This document shows, one piece after another, positions 44,405 through 52,364 of a DNA stretch of 64,000 nucleotides (its first letter is position 1; each line of letters opens with the position of its first letter). The DNA is from Methanobacteriota archaeon (GTDB taxonomy: Archaea; Thermoplasmatota; Poseidoniia; Poseidoniales; Thalassarchaeaceae), in NCBI GenBank assembly GCA_014239955.1, contig JAAZXW010000004.1, positions 1 through 64,000 on the forward strand. Reading direction: 5' to 3'. The notes under the pieces were generated by a model that worked only from the letters and a program-made list of their open reading frames with translations, made no database searches and was not told where the DNA came from. A program made the translations under genes and the position numbers.

Positions 44405-45051
44405 CCCGAATTACCATTTTAGGAGACTCCCTTGCTGCCCTTAGCGCTGCTCACCACATGCTCGATAAAATTTCAGAAGCAGATATCCACATCATCACAG
44501 AGAGAGCTGAGGTCGGGCTGATCGGAGAGGTACCAGGCCTAACCCCTTCATGGCCCCCATGCTCCTCGCACTGGATTTCGGAAATGGCTTCCCAGACCCC
44601 AAACGAAGAATCTACAGCCGTGAGGGGGGCGTGGTTCCTCAAAGCACTGGGAATACAACTTTCGAAAAGAGGTTGTACATTTCACCTTAGAACCCGGGTC
44701 ACAGCAACTTCGGAAGCCGAGGTACGTTTCGTGGGGGCAGGCCCAATGGGAAGCAGTACGATACCGTTTGACCATCTCTTGGACCTCCGGCCGACCGGAC
44801 AAGAACTGGGACAATGGCACGGGCTCGTCTGCCGCACAGAGGATGCGCCCGAAGCCAAGCTGTCAGGAAGCAGATCCGACGGAACAACAGAGGTCTGGAC
44901 CAAGGACGCCCCCGAACGCAACAAGACCACCTTGCAGGAGATGACATGGATGGGGGAGGACCCAACATCTTTCATTTCCAATGAAGTAGAAGTAGGAATG
45001 CAACTAGCGCAGACGATTGTTGATACAATAATACACCCCGTTGAACAGTAG
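44401..45051 (+). CDS. Small Rossmann-type (FAD/NAD-binding-like) protein, partner of ferredoxin
   Basis: A 216-residue protein. The N-terminus ITILGDSLAALSAAHHML reads as a modified FAD/NAD dinucleotide loop (GxSxAA), followed by IHIITERAEVGLIGEVPGL, like the second strand of flavoprotein reductases. The rest lacks clear motifs and it is much shorter than most flavoprotein reductases, so cofactor binding is inferred. ATG 44401 overlaps the ferredoxin stop. The next gene, GGGP synthase, begins 9 bases after the stop; a role in isoprenoid lipid reduction is possible but unproven. Confidence 0.68.
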   Translation: MTRITILGDSLAALSAAHHMLDKISEADIHIITERAEVGLIGEVPGLTPSWPPCSSHWISEMASQTPNEESTAVRGAWFLKALGIQLSKRGCTFHLRTRVTATSEAEVRFVGAGPMGSSTIPFDHLLDLRPTGQELGQWHGLVCRTEDAPEAKLSGSRSDGTTEVWTKDAPERNKTTLQEMTWMGEDPTSFISNEVEVGMQLAQTIVDTIIHPVEQ

Positions 45052-45060
45052 GCGAGTAGA

Positions 45061-45858
45061 ATGGGCATAGTCAGTGAATACATGTGCGACAGGACCCACG
45101 GCACCAGGCACGCGATCGTTATAGACCCAGCCGACCAGACTCCTGACATCGCAGCTAACCGCGCCCTGGCCGCGGCTCACGCAGGCTCCAGCATGATACT
45201 GGTGGGTGGGTCCACAGACACAGACATGGAGAATGTACATGCCACCATTGTTGCGATCAAGGAGGCGCTGGAACTCGTGTCCTGGGCAGCAAGTCAGGAC
45301 TCAGACGCGGATGCTGGCTCGGGAGAAATCCCAGTCGTCCTATTCCCCCAAGGTGCAACGGCATTGTCCCCTGCAGCGGACGGAATCACGTTTATGGTGC
45401 TCATGAACTCGATGGACCAACGCTTCCTCATCGGAGAGCAGGTGAAGGGGGCCCCCTTCGTCAAGGAGGCAGGCATCGAACCAGTTTCAATGGGGTATCT
45501 GATATGCGAGCCTGGAGGCAAGGCCGGGCAGGTTGGCAAGGCAGACCTCATTGGACCCCAACAAACAGAGAGGGTGGCAGCATATGCCATGGCAGCGCAG
45601 TTCCTGGGCTTCAGGCTCTTCTACCTCGAGGCGGGAAGCGGCGCGGAGTACCCCGTTAACCCAGCTTTGGTCAAGATTGCACGAGAGTCATGCGACCTCC
45701 CGATAATTGTCGGAGGTGGCATCAGGGACTCACACGCTGCAAGGGCCGCTTCAGAGGCCGGTGCCGATTGGATCATCACAGGCAATATCACAGAGGAGTA
45801 CGATGACGCCAGTGAGCTCCAGACGGTTCTGACAGACCTGATCAGCGGTATCGCCTGA
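45061..45858 (+). CDS. Geranylgeranylglyceryl phosphate synthase family protein
   Basis: Archaeal lipid enzyme joining geranylgeranyl diphosphate to glycerol-1-phosphate. TIM-barrel motifs: HAIVIDPADQTPD near the N-terminus, AGSSMILVGGSTDTD, VVLFPQGATALSP, YLEAGSGAEYPV and IIVGGGIRDSHAARAASEAG then WIITGNITEEY. 265 residues. The sequence resembles group II GGGPS. With the reductase-like flavoprotein at 3.4 kb it shows that archaeal ether lipids are made here. Upstream genes ferredoxin and Rossmann protein are tightly linked. Confidence 0.93.
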   Translation: MGIVSEYMCDRTHGTRHAIVIDPADQTPDIAANRALAAAHAGSSMILVGGSTDTDMENVHATIVAIKEALELVSWAASQDSDADAGSGEIPVVLFPQGATALSPAADGITFMVLMNSMDQRFLIGEQVKGAPFVKEAGIEPVSMGYLICEPGGKAGQVGKADLIGPQQTERVAAYAMAAQFLGFRLFYLEAGSGAEYPVNPALVKIARESCDLPIIVGGGIRDSHAARAASEAGADWIITGNITEEYDDASELQTVLTDLISGIA

Positions 45859-45906
45859 CGAGCAAGACGCAGGCACCCTCATACCGCACCCCCTTGGTGC
45901 GTTATC

Positions 45907-46386
45907 GTGACCGAGGCCATATGCCCCTGCTGCAACTCCGGGATGGGCGTCCAGGGGGATGTCGTGGACGGGCACATGCACTACTGTGGTTCCTGCAGAG
46001 GAATCCTAGCTAGCGATCGGTGGATGAATTCAAACATGAGGCAGACCAACCTGAGGAATCTGCGGAAGGGGGTTTTCGACGGCCAATCAGCGGGATACCG
46101 TTGCCCTGCATGCCAGGGGGAGATGGTGAAGGGACCGGTCACGACCAACCAAGGAGCCACAATAGAAGTGGACGGATGTCTGAAGTGCGGCTCTCTATGG
46201 TTCGACAACAGGGAGATTGAGCCGTTCATCCCCGATATTAGGGAGAAAGCAAACCTCCCTGACGATTCAAACCCCATCCTCCCGGTTATTTCGGGCGGGG
46301 TGCATGTCGCGAAGGAGATGATTGCGAACCTCTTCGGTGCGGTTGGCTCGTTCACCGCTCGAAAAAGGGATGACTCGGAAGAGTGA
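45907..46386 (+). CDS. Double zinc-ribbon (zf-TFIIB-like) protein
   Basis: A 159-residue protein with two zinc-ribbon units: CPCCNSGMGVQ...YCGSCRGI in the N-terminus and CPACQGEMVKG...CLKCGSLWFDNREIE, the latter typical of zf-TFIIB domain proteins. GTG start at 45907. Zinc-ribbon proteins of this type may serve in transcription or as small regulators; function unknown. Unlinked to a recognised partner. Confidence 0.75.
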   Translation: MTEAICPCCNSGMGVQGDVVDGHMHYCGSCRGILASDRWMNSNMRQTNLRNLRKGVFDGQSAGYRCPACQGEMVKGPVTTNQGATIEVDGCLKCGSLWFDNREIEPFIPDIREKANLPDDSNPILPVISGGVHVAKEMIANLFGAVGSFTARKRDDSEE

Positions 46387-46394
46387 CACCCACG

Positions 46395-46820
46395 TCACGA
46401 GTCCGAAACGAGCCGGTCAATCTGCGCTTCCATATCCAGGACCAGAAGCAGGAGCTCCTCCTCGTTCCTTAGGAGCCTTGCATTCTCCTCTTGAAGCTCA
46501 GCTAGTCTGCCAGACTCGGCCTCGGCGCCTTTTCTACGCGCCTTCTCATTCTGCACCAGCCCCTCTAGCTGCCTGACCCTTGAGTCGGCAATGCGGAGCT
46601 TCTCCTCGAGGTCGCCCAACAAGGCCCCATCGATACCTCCGCTCTGGGAGGTCAATTTCGACTCCCTCACCCTCCGTCTGAGGTTGGCGGCATCCCCCTC
46701 CAGCCGGATCATGTCATCCCATCTGGAGACTACCTCATCCACCAGCCTGGAACGAGGAATGTCTGCCAAACGCTCTCGCAGACCCCTCACCTCGTCCTCC
46801 GTTGGGGTGTTCACTGTCAT
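46395..46820 (-). CDS. Coiled-coil protein, unknown function
   Basis: A 141-residue protein made almost wholly of heptad-rich helix: EVRGLRERLADI, DMIRLEGDAANLRRRVRE, LEEKLRIADSRVRQLEGLV and ELQEENARLLRNEEELLLLV. No enzymatic motif. A leucine-zipper-like dimer or scaffold is likely. It faces the plus-strand run and converges with the zinc-ribbon gene. Confidence 0.65.
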   Translation of the reverse strand: MTVNTPTEDEVRGLRERLADIPRSRLVDEVVSRWDDMIRLEGDAANLRRRVRESKLTSQSGGIDGALLGDLEEKLRIADSRVRQLEGLVQNEKARRKGAEAESGRLAELQEENARLLRNEEELLLLVLDMEAQIDRLVSDS

Positions 46821-46913
46821 ACGAACTCGGAATGAACCAAACCGGCGCTCACTTGAACCTTGAGGAACTAGTCACCCGCTTCGGTTAAATCAGGACCCTA
46901 TCTCGGCCGCGCC

Positions 46914-47177
46914 ATGAAGGCATTCAGGGCGCACGGGGCATACAGGGCAGGCAAGAGGGACCAACCATTCTCAGTGGACCTTGTAGCGAGCGATGAAGAC
47001 GATGCCATGGAGAGGGTCCTCTCAACCTTCGGCAGCAGGCACAGGGTCACTAGGAGATTCATCATGGTAGACGGCATCGCCGAGATCGATCCTGCAGATT
47101 CGACCGCACCCACAGTTGTAGCCCACTTCGGGCCAACGGAAAGGTCAGCGCCTGCTTCCAAAACAGAGGAAGAGTGA
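46914..47177 (+). CDS. rpl18a: Large-subunit ribosomal protein LX (L18a/eL20)
   Basis: An 87-residue archaeal ribosomal protein. The N-terminal MKAFRAHGAYRAG and the SRHRVTRRFIMVDGI segment match the LX/L18a family, in which GSRHRVxR is strongly conserved. Acidic C-terminal tail. In archaea this gene commonly neighbours prefoldin alpha and ftsY (established), which occur 2.7-4.5 kb downstream here with sulfur-metabolism genes inserted between. Confidence 0.9.
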   Translation: MKAFRAHGAYRAGKRDQPFSVDLVASDEDDAMERVLSTFGSRHRVTRRFIMVDGIAEIDPADSTAPTVVAHFGPTERSAPASKTEEE

Positions 47178-47246
47178 CCCAGACCACGCAAAACCTCCCA
47201 TGATACTGGGCAATTCTGAAAGGTGACGCGTCTGGAGGACATTCAC

Positions 47247-47798
47247 ATGAAGAAGTGGCTGATGAGGCAATATTGGCGCATTCAGCAGAGCCAGGCAATA
47301 ATCGGGCTGGGCTTCTGGACGGCCACCATAACCCTCCTGGTGTGGCCCTACGTATCGTGGAGATTCGCCTCAAACGAGACGCTCCTGCTCATCCCGATGA
47401 CATATGTCGGCCTCATTGGAATCGCAACCGCGGTCCTCACCATCGTTCTTCTGGCCGGTTTCTTCTACGACGTGACCTTCGGTCTGTGGAGGGACCACAT
47501 CACAGTCAACCAGGAGAGGAACCCATTCACCACATACAAGCTGAACCCGACTTGGGGGATCGTGATCGCACAAACCAACGCAATACTGAGGCGAGTAGCC
47601 CCTGAGGACGAGGAAATACAGAGGTACTGCAAGTTCGTCGATAGGATGCTGGTGTGGAACTCCAAGGAGGAGATTTGGGCCAGGGCCATGTCCTCATGGA
47701 AGGAAATCATGGGTGACGAGGACCCCTTCCTCTTCTACCTAGACGAGGAAGCCAGAAGGAACCTGGAAGAAGCAGCGGATAAACTCGAGGACTTCTAG
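47247..47798 (+). CDS. Two-span membrane protein, unknown function
   Basis: About 183 residues. Two hydrophobic segments (AIIGLGFWTATITLLVWPYV and YVGLIGIATAVLTIVLLAGFF) are followed by a soluble C-terminal region with charged helices (EEARRNLEEAADKLEDF). ATG 47247 has an ideal GGAGG 5-9 bases upstream, so it is preferred to the GTG at 47223. No family recognised. Its stop lies 9 bases before the CysQ start, so it may belong to that operon. Confidence 0.72.
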   Translation: MKKWLMRQYWRIQQSQAIIGLGFWTATITLLVWPYVSWRFASNETLLLIPMTYVGLIGIATAVLTIVLLAGFFYDVTFGLWRDHITVNQERNPFTTYKLNPTWGIVIAQTNAILRRVAPEDEEIQRYCKFVDRMLVWNSKEEIWARAMSSWKEIMGDEDPFLFYLDEEARRNLEEAADKLEDF

Positions 47799-47807
47799 AG
47801 GTCTCCG

Positions 47808-48608
47808 ATGTCGTTCGACCCCCACGAGATAGTCAACATCGCCATTGATGCCGGACAAGCGATAATGGGGGTCTACGACTCTTCGGGGAGCATCGAGGTA
47901 GAGACAAAGAACGACGACACCCCACTGACCAAAGCCGATCTGGCCGCACACGACGTAATCATCCAAGGCCTCGCTTTGGCTGATCCCGGTGCGCCGGTCG
48001 TCTCAGAGGAGGGTAGAGTCGGCAACCCCCTTGATAGCGAACTCGCATGGCTGGTCGACCCACTTGATGGTACGAAGGAGTTCATCAAGAGGAACGGGAT
48101 GTTCACGGTGAACATCGCACTCATGAGGAGGGAGGGGGACAGGTGGAATCCCATTTTCGGGGTCGTGCATGCCCCAGTGGCACGAACCACTTGGTTCGGC
48201 GGGAAGGCAATACCAGCCACGAGGACCACCGATGCTGCATCGGGGCCCATCTCTGTGAATGCCAATACCTCCACACCGGTGAGGCTTGTCGCAAGTGGAA
48301 GCCACCGCGCGGAAAGAGACGAAAGATTTGCAGACCAAATTGGCAGATACGACCTAGTGAGAATGGGGTCTTCTCTCAAGGCATGCGTCGTTGCAGACGG
48401 ATCCGCCGACCTGTATCCGAGATTTGGACCCACTTCCTGCTGGGACATAGCAGCAGCCCACGCAGTGGTCGAGTCCGCTGGGGGTTTCGTCCTGGGTCCA
48501 GACTGTCAAACATTGGACTACGACTTAGTTGATGACGTGTTAAATCCATACTTCTTGGTTACCTGCAGTGCCGAGTGGAATGAGATTTGGTATCAGAATC
48601 AGGATTAA
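47808..48608 (+). CDS. cysQ: CysQ/inositol monophosphatase family phosphatase
   Basis: A 266-residue phosphatase of the FIG family. DDTPLTKADLAAHDV contains the first ligand set, PVVSEEG the Glu, WLVDPLDGTKEFIKRNG the DPxDGT metal/substrate core, and GSSLKACVVADGSADLYPR...CWDIAAAHAVV the C-terminal WDxAA motif. The EFIKRNG extension is characteristic of 3'(2'),5'-bisphosphate nucleotidase (CysQ), which recycles PAP from sulfur activation. The neighbouring CysC-like gene supports this reading over inositol phosphatase. Confidence 0.88.
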   Translation: MSFDPHEIVNIAIDAGQAIMGVYDSSGSIEVETKNDDTPLTKADLAAHDVIIQGLALADPGAPVVSEEGRVGNPLDSELAWLVDPLDGTKEFIKRNGMFTVNIALMRREGDRWNPIFGVVHAPVARTTWFGGKAIPATRTTDAASGPISVNANTSTPVRLVASGSHRAERDERFADQIGRYDLVRMGSSLKACVVADGSADLYPRFGPTSCWDIAAAHAVVESAGGFVLGPDCQTLDYDLVDDVLNPYFLVTCSAEWNEIWYQNQD

Positions 48609-48618
48609 ATGAGTATCT

Positions 48619-48633
48619 CGGCTCGGCGAGCCG
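48619..48633. promoter_or_regulatory. Stem-loop between cysQ and cysC
   Basis: CGGCTC and GAGCCG arms with a GGC loop lie in the 38-base gap between the cysQ stop and the ATG at 48647. It could modulate expression of the downstream gene or mark processing. Found by base pairing only. Confidence 0.3.
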
Positions 48634-48646
48634 TTCAGGTGTGGCC

Positions 48647-49531
48647 ATGGGTAACAAGGTAGTTTGGCTGATTGGGCTCTCAGGAGCGGGAAAGACGACG
48701 ATTGCAGAAGCTGCTGCAAAGAGATTCGGCGCAGAGCTCCTAGATGGGGACACAATTCGCGATTTCTTCTCCAACAACGACTTCTCGAGGGAAGGAAGGA
48801 TGAGGCACCTTCTAGGAATCGCAAAGATGGCTACGCTAATGGCCAAGCATACCCCTGTGATATGCTCGTTCATCACCCCATACGAGGACGTGCGTGAGAG
48901 GATACTGGAAATCCTCCCCCAGAATTCCACTATGGTGCACGTGGCAACTTCGCTTGAAGTATGCGAGGACAGGGACGTCAAGGGCCTCTATGCCAAGGCA
49001 CGATCGGGAGAGATTTCCAATTTCACTGGAATTTCAGACCCATTCGACGAGCCAAAGTGCGCACATATCACCCTAGATTCAAGCGGCGTTCCGGGCCACA
49101 CAGTAGACGACATGGTCGAGATGCTCTCACACCTCTTCGAGAAGCCCAAGGCTGTTTTGCTTCCAGGTCGGTGGCAGCCACTGCACGTGGGCCACGAGTG
49201 GCTAATTCAGCAGGAACTCGACAAGGGAAAGAGAGTTGTCGTCGGCATTCGAGACACCCCTGTCACCGAATCGGACCCATACCCGGCCCATCTCCGTAAG
49301 CGCATGATCGAGCACAGGTACGCGGACGAGGATGTCGAAGCGTGGATAATGCCAGACATCGAGGCCGTGTCTTACGGGCGCAAGGTCGGATACGAGGTAA
49401 GGGAGGCCCAGGACATCCCTGCAGAGGTTTTCGCAGTATCCGCCACAGGAGTCCGAGGCGGCAATCGGGCAAACGTCACAGAACGAGTCATGGAGTTCAT
49501 GATAGCAGAAGGTATCTGGGACGGAGAGTAG
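48647..49531 (+). CDS. cysC: Adenylylsulfate kinase fused to an NMNAT-like nucleotidyltransferase
   Basis: A 294-residue two-domain enzyme. Residues 1-165 form an APS kinase: GLSGAGKTT (P-loop), LLDGDTIRDFF, FSREGRMRHLLGIAKMATLM, VICSFITPYEDVRER and KGLYAKARSGEISNFTGI with the usual order. Residues about 168-294 form a nucleotidyltransferase with GRWQPLHVGHEWL (HxGH) and a late VSATGVRGG, like archaeal NMNAT (NadM). ATG 48647 is chosen over 48587, which overlaps cysQ. The kinase makes PAPS from APS; the second domain's substrate is unknown. The pairing with CysQ suggests sulfation or sulfur assimilation. Confidence 0.88.
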   Translation: MGNKVVWLIGLSGAGKTTIAEAAAKRFGAELLDGDTIRDFFSNNDFSREGRMRHLLGIAKMATLMAKHTPVICSFITPYEDVRERILEILPQNSTMVHVATSLEVCEDRDVKGLYAKARSGEISNFTGISDPFDEPKCAHITLDSSGVPGHTVDDMVEMLSHLFEKPKAVLLPGRWQPLHVGHEWLIQQELDKGKRVVVGIRDTPVTESDPYPAHLRKRMIEHRYADEDVEAWIMPDIEAVSYGRKVGYEVREAQDIPAEVFAVSATGVRGGNRANVTERVMEFMIAEGIWDGE

Positions 49532-49532
49532 T

Positions 49533-49826
49533 TTGCCCTCAGACATTGTCAAGGGATTCGCACTAGTCCTCTGTTCTATTTTGCTCCTGCCATTATCATT
49601 GGACTTGATGCAGGATCACGATGACGTTGAGACGGAATATGAGAGGGAGTGCGACCTCCAGTACCGCGCATTAACCGGCAATGCCAGCTCACCCGACTGG
49701 GGTCTTTGCAGCGAATTGAACGAGGACCGGTCTAGGAAGGCAACCTTGTTCATGGCTTCATTGGGATTATTCGTACTAACCGGGCTCGTGGGAACGGTCA
49801 TGGTGCTTCCAAGTAACGAGAACTAG
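49533..49826 (+). CDS. Small two-span membrane protein, unknown function
   Basis: A 97-residue protein with hydrophobic helices at about residues 8-22 (GFALVLCSILLLPLSL) and 74-91 (TLFMASLGLFVLTGLVGTV) around an acidic loop with two Cys (YERECDLQYR and DWGLCSELNE). TTG start at 49533, one base after the cysC stop. No family recognised; a real gene is likely because of spacing and a clean membrane topology. Confidence 0.55.
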   Translation: MPSDIVKGFALVLCSILLLPLSLDLMQDHDDVETEYERECDLQYRALTGNASSPDWGLCSELNEDRSRKATLFMASLGLFVLTGLVGTVMVLPSNEN

Positions 49827-49877
49827 AGATAACAGCGTCAGCGACGCCTTCATTGCACCCCTTGCATCCCGTGGCGT

Positions 49878-50399
49878 ATGACTGAGCCTGACAGGGAAGA
49901 GCTTCAGCGTTTGGCCAAACTAGTCGAGGCCAACAGAGAGAGGCTCCAGGCACTCGAACAGCAGATTCGAAACCTAGAGGGGATCAAAATTGAACAGGAG
50001 CATGCGATGGAAGCACTCGGATCCATCTCTGAGGATGGAGCCAAGGGTGCGATGGTGCCTCTCGGTGCCGGTGTCCAAATAGTCGCAGACATCCCTGCAG
50101 AAGCAGGAGCAGTGGTAGACATTGGAAGCAGAGTCCAAGCCGAGAAGACGAGACCAGAGGCAATTGAGATACTCAGAAAGAGGAACGAGGAACTGAACGG
50201 AATAATCACATCAGTCAGGAAGGAACACGAAGAACTTGAAAACCACGTGGTTGCACTTGCAAACAGGTTCAATGAGATAGCCAATGGAACCCAAGCCCCT
50301 GAGGATGAAACCCCGCAGGAGACCAAGCAGAGCCAGGCAAATCAGCCAAAGCGCAGACCAAGGAGAAAGAGAGGCACAGAACTCACCCTGGATGATTGA
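49878..50399 (+). CDS. pfdA: Prefoldin subunit alpha
   Basis: Subunit of the prefoldin chaperone hexamer that feeds unfolded proteins to the thermosome. Two long coiled-coil helices (DREELQRLAKLVEANRERL at the N-terminus and EAIEILRKRNEELNGIITSV at the C-terminal half) flank a beta-hairpin region with MVPLGAGVQIVADIP and VVDIGSRVQAEKT, the standard alpha class hallmark. 173 residues, slightly longer than usual, with a basic tail. Overlaps the usual archaeal neighbour ftsY, 9 bases downstream. Confidence 0.92.
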   Translation: MTEPDREELQRLAKLVEANRERLQALEQQIRNLEGIKIEQEHAMEALGSISEDGAKGAMVPLGAGVQIVADIPAEAGAVVDIGSRVQAEKTRPEAIEILRKRNEELNGIITSVRKEHEELENHVVALANRFNEIANGTQAPEDETPQETKQSQANQPKRRPRRKRGTELTLDD

Positions 50400-50408
50400 G
50401 GATTTTCT

Positions 50409-51659
50409 ATGGGGCTTTTCGATCGCTTTCGCAAGAAGGTCAAACAGGCCGATGACGATACGAGCATAATGGCGGAAGACGGTTCCGAGGAGGCCGATCA
50501 AGCAATTGCCGATAGAGAGGCAGCTCTCAGAAGATTGAACCAAGTAGTGGACCAACCCGAGGGGCCGTCAGAAACCGCAAGCGAGTGGGACGACTTCGAC
50601 GATGAAGTATCAGACCCATTCTCTGGCCCAACCAACTCCAAGGAGAGGAAGCGTGTCGCTCGTGACCAAGCTACCAGGGAATCCCAGAAACCCACCGATC
50701 CGCCGTCGAAAAGAGGACTCATGGACTCCACCACGGGAAGGAGGCTGGTGGAGTCGGATTTGAAATTCGAAATTGACCTATCCGAATACCATACTAGCAT
50801 AGGGGGGATGGTGATTAGCGGAGGCCCCGTATTGGATCTGATTCTCGAGGAGTTGGAGGACGAGCTACTGTCGTCCGACATGGGACATGATGCCGCATCG
50901 GAACTGCTAATCAGCCTACGTTCACACCTAATCGGCTCCAGAGTCAGCCGGAAGACACCACTTAGCGAAGTAGTGGAAAGAGCACTAAGGGGAGCTCTCC
51001 TGTCCCTCCTCAGAGCCGGCTACTGGGATTTTGACAGGACAATCAGGGATTTCGTAGCAGAGGGGAAACCCGTCGTCATCATGATGGTCGGCGTCAACGG
51101 GACAGGCAAGACAACCACTTCCGCAAAGATAGCCAAGAGGTTGGACGACCAAGGATTCGGTGTGGTGCTAGCCGCTGCAGACACCTTCAGGGCAGGAGCG
51201 ATAGATCAGCTGGCGATCCACGCCGACCGATTGGGAATCAGATGCATCAAGAGCCAGCGTGGAGGGGATTCCGCAGCAGTCGCTAGGGACGCCATCGAAA
51301 GCGCCAGGGCCAAGGGTGACGATGTCGTTATCATAGATACATCAGGTAGAATGCAGAACAAGTCAAACCTGATGGAGGAACTACAGAAGGTGCATAGGGT
51401 GACCCAACCCCATCTCGTGATTTTCGTTGCAGACGCACTTGCTGGGAACGACGCAGTCACCCAAGCAACGGAGTTCCAGCGAAGACTGGCATTCGATGGA
51501 GCCGCACTTTGCAAACTCGACACAGATGCAAGGGGGGGGGCAGCGCTATCGATATCGCATGCCACCGGCCGGCCAATCATTCTAGCCGGAACAGGCCAGG
51601 GCTACGACGACATGGAGCCGTTCGATCCAAACTGGCTTGTAGAACAGATCCTTTCGTGA
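50409..51659 (+). CDS. ftsY: Signal recognition particle receptor FtsY
   Basis: GTPase receptor for SRP at the membrane. G1 GVNGTGKTTTSAKIA, AAADTFRAGAIDQL (I-box/G2), DTSGRMQNKSNLMEEL (G3) and CKLDTDARGGAALS (G4/G5 region) are present. The N-terminal 140 residues are acidic (EEADQAIADREAALRRLN and other stretches), as in FtsY membrane-targeting regions; the first 10 residues are amphipathic (GLFDRFRKK). 416 residues. Prefoldin alpha immediately upstream is the typical archaeal partner gene. Confidence 0.95.
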   Translation: MGLFDRFRKKVKQADDDTSIMAEDGSEEADQAIADREAALRRLNQVVDQPEGPSETASEWDDFDDEVSDPFSGPTNSKERKRVARDQATRESQKPTDPPSKRGLMDSTTGRRLVESDLKFEIDLSEYHTSIGGMVISGGPVLDLILEELEDELLSSDMGHDAASELLISLRSHLIGSRVSRKTPLSEVVERALRGALLSLLRAGYWDFDRTIRDFVAEGKPVVIMMVGVNGTGKTTTSAKIAKRLDDQGFGVVLAAADTFRAGAIDQLAIHADRLGIRCIKSQRGGDSAAVARDAIESARAKGDDVVIIDTSGRMQNKSNLMEELQKVHRVTQPHLVIFVADALAGNDAVTQATEFQRRLAFDGAALCKLDTDARGGAALSISHATGRPIILAGTGQGYDDMEPFDPNWLVEQILS

Positions 51660-51707
51660 GCCAACAACCACCTCCTTCTTGAGCCTCATCCTCTGTGGCA
51701 GTACTAG

Positions 51708-52331
51708 ATGACGTCTGAATCCAAGCCGACTGCCCTCATCGTCCACGAGAACCGAATCACTGCAAGTAGGCTGAAGTCGATTATGAGCCAGAGGGGCTGG
51801 GATTCCCGGATTTGCGACGATGGGGACAAGGCAGTCGACGAGTACGTCAAGATGAAGCCAGACATGGTTTTCATGGGCCTCAACCTACCGACGATGGATG
51901 GGCACGTCGCAGCCCTGGAGATACGCGAGAGTGACTCAGTCGCTCGTATAGTCTTCGTAGTTAGCAAGTCTCGATTAAACAAGGCAAACGACGCAGCCTA
52001 CTCGGCGGGGGCCGTCTCCGTGCTGGTGACTCCCCTAACGAGAGCAGACGTAGATCAGAAGTGGGTCCTGATGAATGGCCCAATTCCCGATGCCCCCGGC
52101 CTAGCCGACCTGGACGACCTCTACCCTGATCTCGAAGAGGAGCCCCCCGCTCTCCCGCCCCTCCCCGACCTAGAAGCACCCGGGGGGTTCGAGGCACCCT
52201 CGTCTCCGATGATGCCCCCAGAACCCCCCAAACCAAGGAGGACGGGGCGGCTCCTCCCACTGCTGGCGCTGCTGATTGTTGTATCGATCGGCGTCGGTGC
52301 GGCATTCTACCTGGGGGTAATCGAACTCTAG
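51708..52331 (+). CDS. Membrane-tethered degenerate receiver-domain protein
   Basis: A 207-residue protein. Residues 8-120 follow a CheY-like receiver fold (ALIVHENRITASRLKSIM, DMVFMGLNLPTMDGH, IVFVVSKSRL, AGAVSVLVTPLT). The phosphorylation Asp position is Gly57 (MGLNLPTMDG instead of the usual DLNLP), only one acidic residue stays at the metal site (VHEN), and the conserved Lys before Pro is Thr108 (VTPL). The domain therefore cannot work by ordinary phosphorylation. A Pro/Glu-rich linker of about 60 residues leads to one C-terminal membrane helix (LLPLLALLIVVSIGVGAAFY). Downstream of ftsY; partner unknown. Confidence 0.8.
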   Translation: MTSESKPTALIVHENRITASRLKSIMSQRGWDSRICDDGDKAVDEYVKMKPDMVFMGLNLPTMDGHVAALEIRESDSVARIVFVVSKSRLNKANDAAYSAGAVSVLVTPLTRADVDQKWVLMNGPIPDAPGLADLDDLYPDLEEEPPALPPLPDLEAPGGFEAPSSPMMPPEPPKPRRTGRLLPLLALLIVVSIGVGAAFYLGVIEL

Positions 52332-52364
52332 CCCATGGAAAGGGCCCATTTCAAATTCTGTTTC

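Noticed and set aside
47808-48608. Inositol monophosphatase as the main call
   Set aside because: The EFIKRNG extension and linkage to an APS kinase favour CysQ.
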